58,438 nucleotides of DNA from Bacillota bacterium (GTDB lineage Bacteria > Bacillota > Clostridia > Oscillospirales > Acutalibacteraceae). This document shows positions 18,701-27,714 of the stretch, one piece after another (the stretch's first letter is position 1; the number at the start of each line of letters is the position of its first letter). Both the position numbers and the translations under genes were made by a program. The notes under the pieces were generated by a model. That model was not told the DNA's origin. It saw nothing but the letters and a program-made list of their open reading frames with translations, and ran no database searches. The stretch covers positions 1 to 58,438 of the forward strand of contig JAEWYE010000069.1 of NCBI GenBank assembly GCA_023458755.1, written 5' to 3'.

Positions 18701-18859
18701 GATGTTTGTGCACATGCTCTTGCAGAAAGCGGCATTGAATTGAAAAAAGGACCGGCACTGAATTATCTTGCCGAAACCAATTTGATAACAAGAAGAAGCT
18801 ATAAAGAACTTGATATTGCAATGATAAGGGCAAGACAGATTCGCAACAGGAAGGAATAA
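15743..18859 (+). CDS. large protein of the BREX-4-like operon
   Basis: A 1038-residue protein, first intact gene of the operon. The N-terminal 90 residues (EVSLLIDACEHVI ... TGGNKGLPGGS) form a small helical domain that I have the impression of having seen at the N-terminus of other Firmicute defence proteins. Residues about 385-470 (FGEWMRKKSMAEATVRNYL and after) resemble the core-binding (SAM-like) domain of tyrosine recombinases, but no recombinase catalytic domain follows. The C-terminal half is helical with several winged-helix-like stretches (YEEVYSGLSHISNDVIYREI). It may be a DNA-binding or target-recognition subunit. It ends 5 bases before brxP, so it belongs to the operon. No nuclease, methylase or ATPase motif seen. 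Confidence 0.7.
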   Translation: MPERIGWDKYEVSLLIDACEHVIHNAVPKSQMVKELSAALRNRALKNDVKIDEVFRNQNGIALQMNKMDYLLTGGNKGLPGGSTLYCEMAELKKNNLAAFETILSEAKAQINVETAHDKAIIKKYVDKSLLKAGLTVPKDVTRDLCDALGVALEKGENCNISILLGGETYEAKLTNVNFSEKYADVVTFQIRYSAGSPICRKLNEVFSYTADLIAQNKRVENLEYTEMYVRSPKTIEFICYPAKPNKQMRVETNKMDETKNEFIAWLNMQPKLKYTVSTVVSVQSECSEYATAHKVSSKSFWKIIDAKEYDIVARKLIDTRLFRILHRKTALVFDKSYVYYREFLASINNVPEFENKTEFPENVETTCFEVTGEPIVAKANSNIEMGFGEWMRKKSMAEATVRNYLSSLHSAEIFAKEHGMEGIRLTNDCGVTLTSIERLLADKEFIQFNQKQHNRFSAAFRKLRDYITESERRDAQCTSDVELEIKFPSLYRKLYSISKIYDDPQGITVDHILNIVGGIAKNEEVVEFLDRVSWATITADGVYSFSPNATPRVAEEPAAKIQDEALTDFDKDEFIRVLMTRYQSGMQFDSIDLENFRDTYSNLFDKELTFSDEELVRRLKYCGIFYKDRLFPAEGIIDNTTRDKLFAYIENSFAAGNKVLYYKSIYSDMSDAFTYCFSLTDEKMLQAFIEFTADNGRFYFYSNYMSTEKGIKIDPSREIADFMLAAGKPLSYEEVYSGLSHISNDVIYREIQVNPCFLRNEKEHYFHIDIFEFSADDADRISTLISKEIDENGYAIWSRVFAEIQEQMPIFLENNLYLSSLGIRNALSYYMNDRFNFEGEVISSHDKSLNMADVFSLYGKHHAPFSYDDICAFSREIGSIIYFDALAEETVRVSRELFVSKENVNFDAEAVDAALETYLSSGYILVKDVDSFLVFPNVGYEWNEFLLESYLHNYSKKFALINNGSSLNNVAGAVVKKNGEYTQFVDVCAHALAESGIELKKGPALNYLAETNLITRRSYKELDIAMIRARQIRNRKE

Positions 18860-18864
18860 AATAG

Positions 18865-21207
18865 ATGTATTCATATGAATGGGACGCAGAAACGGGCGGC
18901 TATGTACTAACACCAATGTCACTGAGCTTTTCAAAAGAACCACGCCCTGTATATTATAAAGAACTTGATATTTTAGGCTTTGATAAGTATTGGACTTATG
19001 ATAAGAATGACAGTTTTCCTTATATGTGGGCTGAAGCAAACAGCTATTATTATCGCGGAAGACTTGTAGCCAAAACGAAGGGAGGTTCCATCTATAAGGC
19101 TCCAGAAATTAATTTGATTGAAGATCCTGAACTGGCTGGATATCCTCTGCGCTATGTTGATATTCCTGCTATGGTAGAAAAAAACCGTAGCATTATGGAA
19201 CAGCTTGTTCAGGATACCATCAAAAAGGTTTATAACACCTTTATAGAATATCGTGATAGAGTTGATGTATTTTATGTTGCGTTTTCTGGTGGTAAGGATA
19301 GCGTTGTTGTATTGGATCTCGTTCAAAGAGCTTTACCTCATAACGAGTTCAAAGTGCTGTTTGGAAACACTGATATGGAATTTCCCACAACATTGAACTT
19401 GGTGGAACATATATCGCAACAATGTGCATTAGATAATATTGATTTTTATAGTGCAAAGTCAGATAGACCGGCCGAAGAGTCCTGGGATTTGTTCGGCCCG
19501 CCAGCAAGGAAAGTGAGATGGTGCTGCACAGTACACAAAACGGCTCCAGTAATTAACAAATTGAACGAATTATATGATAAAAAATTTATTCGTACGATGA
19601 TGATTACTGGAGTGAGAGGCGATGAGAGCGCAAGCAGATCGGAGTATGATGAACTTAGTCTTGGGAAAAAGGTCGCTGGTCAATACAGCTTTCACCCCAT
19701 ACTTGAATGGTCGTCAGCCGAAATATATTTACACATATTTGCAAACAATCTAATTTTAAACGAAGCATATAAGTTTGGATTTAACCGTGTAGGATGCATA
19801 ATGTGTCCTAATTCGTCTGAAAAACATGAATATATAAAGCGTCGCTTTTTTGAAAATGAAGTAATGCGTTTTACTAATAAAATTATTAACAATAGTTCAA
19901 AAGACCTTTCTGGCAATAACGCAGAGAAGTTTATGGAAGTTGGCGGTTGGAAGACAAGGCTAAGCGGGCGTGAGCTTAAATTCTCTGAAGATGAAAGATT
20001 TACGTTTGAGGAAAAGAAAGATGCATTAATATTCAAAGTTATCAAATTAAATCCAAATTGGTTGATATGGTACAAAACTATCGGCAAATTACAAGAAGTT
20101 GACTGTGATGAATTCATCCTTGAATATGGTGGCATAGAGCGGCGCTGCAATATAATGAGAGATGAAAAATACGATATCATAAGGGTTGAAAACCAAGCAA
20201 AAACCAAGAATGCAATTGAATTCGTATATTTTTTTAAGGCTATATTGGCCAAGTCACAGTATTGTGTGCACTGTGGAACATGTGAAGCAGAATGCCCATA
20301 TAGAAATATTAGCATGGCCAACGGTAAATTAACTATTTCGGACAAGTGCGTTCGTTGCCATGAGTGCCTCAAAATCCTTTGTGGTTGCCTGTATTATAAC
20401 TCAGTTAAGGGGAGTAGGGTTATGAAAAAATTAACTGGAATTAACAAGTATTTGAGCGTTGGTATAGATGCAGATTGGATTGAAGCCTATGCAAAAGACA
20501 ACACATTCGAGCCTGGAAACAGAAAGACGGATGTGATGTTTGGATTTTTGTCTGATGCTGAACTCGTAAAAAAGAAACAAATCACACAAATTGGAGAAGT
20601 GGTTTTCAGCTTCGATCTAGATGGTGAATTACCGTGGGCAATTATGCTTTGCAATTTGGCATATACTTCTCAGTATGGTTGGTATATTAAAAATGTGCCG
20701 TTTTATGAAACTGTTACAGTCGAATCTGCAGGATTACGATTAAAACAAGACGATGTAACAGATAAAGCTGTAGGTGAGTTTTGGAACGGTTTTAAAGTTA
20801 TTTTAAACACAACCAAGCCGTTAAATTCAATAGGGTTTGGTATTCCGGAAATAGAAGAGAAAACCACCAAAACGGGTGATGTTAAGAAAAAGTTAGTTTC
20901 GTTAACCAGAGTCCCGTGGCAAAACCCAGATGATCGAGTAATTCTATATTCTCTTTATAAATTTGCTGAAGCATGCGGTAATTATAAGCAGTTTACGCTG
21001 ACAAGATTACTTGACAACACCATCGAAAGCGACGGAATAAGCCCAACTCAGATTTTTGGTCTTGATAGAGATACTATGGAGAAAATTCTTAATGGCCTTA
21101 CATTTAATTATCCGGATTTGATAGAGGCAAGATTTACACTTGGCCTTGATAATATAACTTTAAAGAGCAACCTAAGTCCGGCAGAAATTCTGAATGAACT
21201 TTTCTAA
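18865..21207 (+). CDS. brxP: BrxP: PAPS-reductase-like protein with 4Fe-4S motifs
   Basis: A 780-residue protein. Residues 130-330 form a PAPS reductase/ATP-pyrophosphatase domain: SGGKDS at 141-146, NTDMEFPTT, RWCCTVHK and GVRGDESASR, all as in DndC. Residues 467-508 hold two ferredoxin-like clusters, CVHCGTCEAEC and CVRCHEC....CGC, each able to bind 4Fe-4S. The C-terminal 250 residues are not recognised. In BREX type 4 a protein of this kind takes the place of the PglX methylase. The fold activates substrates by adenylation and, in DndC, takes part in putting sulfur into DNA. Together with the desulfurase gene at the end of the operon this suggests sulfur modification of DNA, an inference. 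It overlaps no gene; brxC starts 12 bases later after AAGGAGG. Confidence 0.85.
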   Translation: MYSYEWDAETGGYVLTPMSLSFSKEPRPVYYKELDILGFDKYWTYDKNDSFPYMWAEANSYYYRGRLVAKTKGGSIYKAPEINLIEDPELAGYPLRYVDIPAMVEKNRSIMEQLVQDTIKKVYNTFIEYRDRVDVFYVAFSGGKDSVVVLDLVQRALPHNEFKVLFGNTDMEFPTTLNLVEHISQQCALDNIDFYSAKSDRPAEESWDLFGPPARKVRWCCTVHKTAPVINKLNELYDKKFIRTMMITGVRGDESASRSEYDELSLGKKVAGQYSFHPILEWSSAEIYLHIFANNLILNEAYKFGFNRVGCIMCPNSSEKHEYIKRRFFENEVMRFTNKIINNSSKDLSGNNAEKFMEVGGWKTRLSGRELKFSEDERFTFEEKKDALIFKVIKLNPNWLIWYKTIGKLQEVDCDEFILEYGGIERRCNIMRDEKYDIIRVENQAKTKNAIEFVYFFKAILAKSQYCVHCGTCEAECPYRNISMANGKLTISDKCVRCHECLKILCGCLYYNSVKGSRVMKKLTGINKYLSVGIDADWIEAYAKDNTFEPGNRKTDVMFGFLSDAELVKKKQITQIGEVVFSFDLDGELPWAIMLCNLAYTSQYGWYIKNVPFYETVTVESAGLRLKQDDVTDKAVGEFWNGFKVILNTTKPLNSIGFGIPEIEEKTTKTGDVKKKLVSLTRVPWQNPDDRVILYSLYKFAEACGNYKQFTLTRLLDNTIESDGISPTQIFGLDRDTMEKILNGLTFNYPDLIEARFTLGLDNITLKSNLSPAEILNELF

Positions 21208-21219
21208 GGAGGATGACAA

Positions 21220-24200
21220 ATGAGTTATCGTGATTATTTTGATATTGACCCTGATTATTTTCCGCAGGTGGATAAAACGATTATTGAGACCGTGCCGGAT
21301 TTGTGGAAGAAGTTCTATCCGCATCCGTCTTTTGTTAGCCTCTTAAAGGCAACTGTTGATGTAATCAAGAGAAAACAGAAGCTTTCAGTATGGGTGGATG
21401 GCGCTTACGGCACCGGTAAATCTCACGCAGTTCTTACTTTGAAGAAGCTGATAGAAGCCAGTGATGAAGAAACATCCGCATATTTTGAAAAATATGGTTT
21501 GGATACATTTCTTTGCAAAAGCCTAACAGCCGAAAAGAATGCAGGTAAAATCCTTGTATGTCATCGATATGGCTCTTCTGATATAACAAATGATACTGAT
21601 TTAATTGTGGCAATTCAGGAAGGAATTGAAAAGGCTCTTGCAGATAATGGCATTGAGAATAAAGCAAATACATCATTAAAGAACTCATTGATTCGTTACC
21701 TGGAGAATGAAGAAAATAAACAGAGCTTTGATATATATGCTTCTGGTACATATAAAGATGTTCTCGGCGGAGATAAAGCAGATGATATTCTTGAAAAGCT
21801 GAAAACCTATGATGATGAGGCACTGCGGTCTCTTATCACCAAGGTATTCAAAGTGAAGACTGTAAAAGGCAGCTTTTCTATGAATACTGAAGAACTCTGT
21901 GACTGGATCAGAGAGGTTATTGAGAAGAACAATCTTTACAATTTGATTTTCATCTGGGATGAATTTTCCGAATACTTTGAAAATAACATGCATCATCTGA
22001 CAGGATTTCAGCAAATCGCCGAGCTTTCTGCTACCGCTCCGTTCTGCCTTATGATTGTTACACACAAAGCAGAAGGCTATTTTTCCGACGGAGACCCGGA
22101 CAAGAGAAAAATTCTGGACCGCTTTGTTTCTCCTATCCATATTTCTTTGCCTGAAAATATTGCCTTTGAGCTAATGGCGCAGGCAATGAAAGTGACAGAT
22201 GATGAGGATCTCTCTGCGAAATGGGTCAAAGACAAAAGCAGTCTTGATAAGAGAACAATGCAGAGTCGCACTGCGGTTAAGAACAAGATTAGCCTGAAAG
22301 ATAAGGATCTTTCTAATGTTTTACCGATTCATCCTTATGCAGCACTTTTACTCCAGCATATTTCCATTTACTATACTTCCACTGCAAGAAGTATGTTCAA
22401 TTTCATAAAGAATGATGAAGGCGATGATGTCAAGGCGTTCCAGTGGTTTATCGACAACTTTGACTTCTCATCTCAAAACCCGTTTGTTACCATCGATATG
22501 TTGTGGAGCTTCTTCTATGAAAATGGTCAGGACAAGCTTGCATCCGGCATAAAAGAAGTACTCAGTTGCTACACCTCCAGACTTGAAAAAGAACTTATCG
22601 ACCCTGAAAGAAGAGTGTTGAAAACCATTCTTCTGCTCCAGGCAGTGTCCGACAGAATGTCCGGCAACAGGGACATTTTCCTTCCCAATGATCGAAACCT
22701 TACACTGGCGTTTGAAGGAACTGATCTTGAATTTTCTGCAAAAAACATTGCCAAGAAGCTGCTGAATGACCATGTTGTCACGAGAACACCTTTGACTGGT
22801 GATGTATTCTCTTATTGCTGCAAGAGCATGGGGCCGGCTGTGGATACAGCACCGTTTATCAAAGACGCAAAAGCAAAGAGTACCAAAGACATGTCCTTTA
22901 TGACTGGCAGCGATCTTAGAAGTACGGTGGAGTTTACCGGGGCCCTAAAACTTCGGTATTCATTGGCATATGCAACACTCTCCGATTTTGATAGTGAATC
23001 AAAGAAGGCGGCAAATCCTAGCGAAGAAAACAACAAGATTTATTCCATCGCAACAATTGCGAGAGATAATGCCGAAAGAGCTGCTCTTCAGAAGAAAATT
23101 AAAGGCTTCTTCGCAAGCAACCCCGATAGCAATGTTGTTGTAATCGATTCTTCCGAGTGTATACTTGGAGAGAGCGAGTACGATGAGTTTGTTGAAAACT
23201 ACGCAATGGCACTAGCTATCGGCCAGAGCGATATTAATCAGAGAAAAACATATGAAGGCTATGCTACTGAGATACTCAAAAATTGGGCAAAGAGAATCAA
23301 GAACGGCGACTTCTATGTTTACTCTCGCTATGTAATTGAAGGAGAGCGCGTCGCAAATAGCGTCGATCTGTTTGCGAAGCTGATGGAAATCAACCGATTC
23401 CATTACCCTGATTGCCTTGAGGGCGCATTTACAAGCGTATTAAATACAATGTTTGATGCAAATTCCCTCAGTGCAGGTGCTACCTGCGGAATAACAGAAG
23501 AGACCAAAGGAACCTTCCGCTCCGGAAATGAAGCTACCAAGCTTGAAAACGCTTTGAAGGATGCCTGGAAGAAAGCCGATTATTGGAAGTCATCTCACTC
23601 ATATATTGCTACTCTAAAAATTGCAATTGACGATATCATCAACAAAGAATTTGAGAAGAGCGACAGAATTCCCATTTCGAAGATATATAGTGTGTTAAAG
23701 ACAGAACCTTATGGATTTATGCCTTGTAACCTTACTGCGTTTATTCTTGGCTTTGTACTGAAAGAATATGCGAACGGTATTTATTCCTATAGTGATAACC
23801 TCACCACAGTCCCACTTGATACAGACAAGCTTGCGACGATGATTTCTGAAATCATTAAGCAAGAAAACACGCCGGATAAGCGTTATAAAGATAAATACAT
23901 TGTTACCCTCACAGATGAGGAGCGCGCTTTTAATCGGGCAACTTCAGACGCATTTGGTATTGAAGAAAAATACTGTGTTTCTATTACGGAAACTCGGTCT
24001 AGAATTCGTGAGCAGATGAAGAGCTTCTTATTCCCAATTTGGCTTATTGAGTACACGATTGAAGATGCGCGCTTCAAAACTAGTAAAGAAATCGTACATT
24101 CGCTTATCTACAATTACTGTGGGATCGCAAATAACAAGAATATGGATGGCGAAAAATCCGACAATGATATAGCACTGGCCATAGGTAGAATTTGCATTGA

Positions 24201-25404
24201 TAATCCTGATGCAGTTGAGGATTTGAAGAGTGTTCTCATAAAGGATAACTGCAAGCAAGGAATGCTCAAGTATCTTGAAGTATATCGCGGAGGCTTACTT
24301 CCCACTATTGCCAAGAGCATTGGTGACGGTGGGCAGTACATTAATTATCTTGCCTATAAATTCAGTTCAGATGCAGCAAACTGGGTATGGAATAAAGACA
24401 CCGTTAATGCCAAAATTGATGAGTTGATTACCGAGTATGAAATTATCGAAACCAGCAACAAAATCTTAACGAAGAACGCAACATATCAAGAGACGATTCG
24501 AGCATGGTGTGATAAGATTGCGCAGATTCGGCTTGCATATTCCGTCATCAAAAACGAGCTGGGAGACAGCAGAGCATTTTATGAAATGCTTTACAATCTC
24601 AAGAAAGCCAATAATCTGCTTGATTCTCAAAAGAAACAGTTCCTTGATTTGCTTCAGGAAAATATCGAAAACTTTAAGCATTTTATGACAACACAAAGCG
24701 AGCTATTCGTAAAGGCTTGCGGTTTCTATCTTGACGAGCTTACACCGGACGATGTAAAAATGATCCTTGAAGACGAAAAATATGGTTTTAAGGGAACTTA
24801 TACTGTTGAACCGAATGTATATACCGGCAAAGTCCAAGAAGCGGTTAAAACCTACAAGAGCACATTAGGACATATTAAACTGAGGAAAAAATGGTCTGAC
24901 CTGACTGCGTCGGAGTCTCCGATGGATTGGTCTAATAAGCACAGTATGCCTATAATCATCATGGTCCCCGAGGACGAAACTGCAATAGCGCGCAAGATTT
25001 TCGCAACCATTAACGGGAAAAGCACGGATGACAACGCAATTGCACAAGCAGATGAGTATATCTCAAAAATGTCATATCTGCCGGAACTGAATAGTAAATC
25101 GTCCCGTGATAAAGTTTTTGCTGAAACATTCCTTGGAGAATACTCGATTTTGTTTGATGATGTCGAAAAGGTCAAACAGTATCTGCAAGGCCATGTTTCT
25201 GATGCGCCCTACTACTGGTTTGAGAGCAAAGAAGTTAGTGCAAAAATTAAATCAATGGCAAAGGCAAAATACACAGATTCCGGATACGGCAAGGCAAAGA
25301 AGATTATTGACGATATGCCGAATGACCAGTTGAGGACATATTTGAAGCAGCTAATCGAAGACAATGTTGTTGTCGGCGTAGAAATCATGAAGGGAAAAAG
25401 CTGA
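21220..25404 (+). CDS. brxC: BrxC/PglY-type AAA+ ATPase
   Basis: A 1394-residue ATPase. The N-terminus matches the BrxC/PglY family, with Walker A GAYGTGKS at 61-68 and Walker B LIFIWDEFSEYF near 240-250. The rest is long, mostly helical and without a second recognisable enzyme domain, as is usual for these 1200-1400-residue proteins. BrxC is a core BREX component that probably assembles on DNA and is needed for both modification and phage exclusion. It is followed after 15 bases by pglZ. No frameshift or missing motif seen. Confidence 0.9.
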   Translation: MSYRDYFDIDPDYFPQVDKTIIETVPDLWKKFYPHPSFVSLLKATVDVIKRKQKLSVWVDGAYGTGKSHAVLTLKKLIEASDEETSAYFEKYGLDTFLCKSLTAEKNAGKILVCHRYGSSDITNDTDLIVAIQEGIEKALADNGIENKANTSLKNSLIRYLENEENKQSFDIYASGTYKDVLGGDKADDILEKLKTYDDEALRSLITKVFKVKTVKGSFSMNTEELCDWIREVIEKNNLYNLIFIWDEFSEYFENNMHHLTGFQQIAELSATAPFCLMIVTHKAEGYFSDGDPDKRKILDRFVSPIHISLPENIAFELMAQAMKVTDDEDLSAKWVKDKSSLDKRTMQSRTAVKNKISLKDKDLSNVLPIHPYAALLLQHISIYYTSTARSMFNFIKNDEGDDVKAFQWFIDNFDFSSQNPFVTIDMLWSFFYENGQDKLASGIKEVLSCYTSRLEKELIDPERRVLKTILLLQAVSDRMSGNRDIFLPNDRNLTLAFEGTDLEFSAKNIAKKLLNDHVVTRTPLTGDVFSYCCKSMGPAVDTAPFIKDAKAKSTKDMSFMTGSDLRSTVEFTGALKLRYSLAYATLSDFDSESKKAANPSEENNKIYSIATIARDNAERAALQKKIKGFFASNPDSNVVVIDSSECILGESEYDEFVENYAMALAIGQSDINQRKTYEGYATEILKNWAKRIKNGDFYVYSRYVIEGERVANSVDLFAKLMEINRFHYPDCLEGAFTSVLNTMFDANSLSAGATCGITEETKGTFRSGNEATKLENALKDAWKKADYWKSSHSYIATLKIAIDDIINKEFEKSDRIPISKIYSVLKTEPYGFMPCNLTAFILGFVLKEYANGIYSYSDNLTTVPLDTDKLATMISEIIKQENTPDKRYKDKYIVTLTDEERAFNRATSDAFGIEEKYCVSITETRSRIREQMKSFLFPIWLIEYTIEDARFKTSKEIVHSLIYNYCGIANNKNMDGEKSDNDIALAIGRICIDNPDAVEDLKSVLIKDNCKQGMLKYLEVYRGGLLPTIAKSIGDGGQYINYLAYKFSSDAANWVWNKDTVNAKIDELITEYEIIETSNKILTKNATYQETIRAWCDKIAQIRLAYSVIKNELGDSRAFYEMLYNLKKANNLLDSQKKQFLDLLQENIENFKHFMTTQSELFVKACGFYLDELTPDDVKMILEDEKYGFKGTYTVEPNVYTGKVQEAVKTYKSTLGHIKLRKKWSDLTASESPMDWSNKHSMPIIIMVPEDETAIARKIFATINGKSTDDNAIAQADEYISKMSYLPELNSKSSRDKVFAETFLGEYSILFDDVEKVKQYLQGHVSDAPYYWFESKEVSAKIKSMAKAKYTDSGYGKAKKIIDDMPNDQLRTYLKQLIEDNVVVGVEIMKGKS

Positions 25405-25419
25405 TAGTGAGGAATTGTT

Positions 25420-27702
25420 ATGAATCTTGATAGTATAAAAAGAAAAATTGAAACCGTTCTGTCTTCCGATAAACGGTGGCCTGTCGTTGTTGATTTTTCT
25501 GCCCGTGCTGATTTGGCGAATTTTGTTGACTATTTTAGTGTTGGTGAAAACAAACTCCTTTCCGCAGAGAATTTCTGCGGAAATGACGGAACTTTCAAGC
25601 TTGAAGAATTGGTGAATACTATCGAGAACAATGACGGCAACACATTTGTTGTTTGCTTGACGGCATTTCTGAAGCTTCAGGGTGAGACTTTTACTAAAAA
25701 CACGCTTAGATCCTTTCTCTCCAATAGTGTAGGTGGACATGTGATATTGGTAACATACCAGTGTAGAAACTACTTAAAGTTTTCAGATGTGAGATTTTCT
25801 GAGCGTAATCAAATTCTTCTGGCGGATGGAGAACCTGATGTGTTGCCAGAAATATGTCTAATTAGTCCAATGCTAACAGATGCATTTCATGGTTGCTACT
25901 CTGGGTTTGGAAAGATTGGTGCTGCTGTTGAAAGAGATACGAAAGATATCATTTATGTCGCAACTGATGTAAAAAGGACGATTTTCGAGAAATCTATTTT
26001 CAACATTTTTCAGATGAATAATGGGTATGACATCCTTTGCAGCAAAGATTCCCGGACAAAAATGCTTCCCAGTAGTTTTGGGTCAGAAATGCAGTGGAAC
26101 AACTCTCTGAAAATGATGGGAAATGGGGACTGGTCAACTGTTATTGAATCCTTGTTTGGGTCGATATCAAGTTTGCCAGATTGCATTACACAGTATTCCG
26201 ATTTTTCCGATGATAAGAAATGGCTTTACTTTGTTGCACTATCAATTTTTGGGGCAAAGCAGAACTCTTACTTACAGCGAGCAGTTTTTAACTCTGCAAA
26301 TTATAAGGAGTTTCCGAAATCGTTATTCAGAGCAATCCTCACAATAGATCATACCGACGCGGAATTCGCGCAACTATACGCGGAGAGAAAAGAAATCCTA
26401 AAATCATTTATAGATTCTTTAAGTGAAACGGTAGACTTTTGTAAAGTCCTTTCTGTGAAAGAAGAAGCAGCAGTCTATTATCTTACTGATTTGACACGAC
26501 CTGAAAAAGAGAAGGTTATTGAGTGGTTGGATGCTTACGGCGAACGTTATACCACGGCAAAGCTTATAAAAATACTTCAAAACGTCTATCCGGATTTGTC
26601 TGATTATCTGTCAAACTTTAGGTTCAAGAATGAACTTCTTGATGGATATTTTGAGAGCTACAAATATCAAAAGGTTATAAACAAGATTCTGCCGAGCTTT
26701 GAGGTTGTTGTGGATGAGCAGTCTCGTGAACTAGATTTTGTAAATGCTTTGAAACCGAGAACAACACTTGCCGATAAGTTGGACTTGAATAGGTCACACG
26801 CTTACTTTTTCGATGCCTTAGGCGTAGAGTATTTGGGATATATTCAAGCTAAATGCAATAAATATGAGCTTTCTACAAATATCTCCTGTGGCAGGTGTGA
26901 ATTGCCTTCGCTAACGTGCTTCAACAAAGAATTTGTTTCAACGTTTGAGAAAAAAGGCTGCGCTGTATCTAACATTAAGACATTGGACAATATTAAGCAT
27001 CATGGTGAAGACAACTTCGATTATGAAAAAGATAAGAAACCGGTTTATCTTATTAGAGAGCTTGAGATTATCGATGATTTGCTGAAAAAGATAAGAGCAA
27101 GCATCTATGCCGGCCATTTTGACAAAGCAATTATCATTTCTGACCATGGAGCCAGCCGGTTAGCCGTGATTCACGAGACGGAAAACTTGTGGAAAATGGA
27201 AACAAATGGTGTGCATTCTGGAAGATGCTGCCCTAAAAATGAGATCGATTCTAAACCCGATTTTGCAATTGAAGCAGAAGATTATTGGGTTCTTGCAAAC
27301 TATGATCGTTTTCAAGGTGGACGAAAGGCAAATGTGGAAGTACACGGTGGTGCTTCTTTAGAAGAAGTTGCTATCCCGATAATTGAAATAACGCGTAAGC
27401 CCACAAACATTGAGGCCTTCATTACAGATGAATCTAAAGTAATTACACTTGCCGCTAAAGAGATCCCGACTATAAAGATTTATGTTGGAGTAGAGAGTAA
27501 CAATATATCGATAAGGATCAAAGACCGGTTCTACGATGCAAATACAACATCGGAGAAATATCTATATGAAATAACACTCCCTGATTGCACAAAAAAGGGT
27601 GTTTATACTTTTGATATTTTGAATGGCTCAGATACGATTTCTTCTAATGCTTGTTTTGAAGTTAAGAAGAAGGGTATGTCTGAAGTGAGCCTGTTTAATT
27701 GA
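25420..27702 (+). CDS. pglZ: PglZ-type alkaline-phosphatase-fold protein
   Basis: A 760-residue protein. The C-terminal half carries the PglZ domain: YFFDALG (metal-binding Asp465) near 463-469 and SDHGAS at 574-579, the second metal site of the alkaline phosphatase superfamily. A beta-rich tail (residues 660-760) follows. PglZ is the signature BREX protein; its enzymatic activity in BREX is not settled. Between the two metal motifs is a Cys group (ISCGRCELPSLTC) that might bind a metal. GAGGAAT precedes the start; brxL follows 12 bases after the stop behind GAGGAGG. Confidence 0.88.
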   Translation: MNLDSIKRKIETVLSSDKRWPVVVDFSARADLANFVDYFSVGENKLLSAENFCGNDGTFKLEELVNTIENNDGNTFVVCLTAFLKLQGETFTKNTLRSFLSNSVGGHVILVTYQCRNYLKFSDVRFSERNQILLADGEPDVLPEICLISPMLTDAFHGCYSGFGKIGAAVERDTKDIIYVATDVKRTIFEKSIFNIFQMNNGYDILCSKDSRTKMLPSSFGSEMQWNNSLKMMGNGDWSTVIESLFGSISSLPDCITQYSDFSDDKKWLYFVALSIFGAKQNSYLQRAVFNSANYKEFPKSLFRAILTIDHTDAEFAQLYAERKEILKSFIDSLSETVDFCKVLSVKEEAAVYYLTDLTRPEKEKVIEWLDAYGERYTTAKLIKILQNVYPDLSDYLSNFRFKNELLDGYFESYKYQKVINKILPSFEVVVDEQSRELDFVNALKPRTTLADKLDLNRSHAYFFDALGVEYLGYIQAKCNKYELSTNISCGRCELPSLTCFNKEFVSTFEKKGCAVSNIKTLDNIKHHGEDNFDYEKDKKPVYLIRELEIIDDLLKKIRASIYAGHFDKAIIISDHGASRLAVIHETENLWKMETNGVHSGRCCPKNEIDSKPDFAIEAEDYWVLANYDRFQGGRKANVEVHGGASLEEVAIPIIEITRKPTNIEAFITDESKVITLAAKEIPTIKIYVGVESNNISIRIKDRFYDANTTSEKYLYEITLPDCTKKGVYTFDILNGSDTISSNACFEVKKKGMSEVSLFN

Positions 27703-27714
27703 GGAGGATCAGAA

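Noticed and set aside
15743..18859. Tyrosine recombinase or integrase of the element
   Set aside because: A core-binding-like segment is seen, but no catalytic Arg-His-Arg-Tyr set follows.
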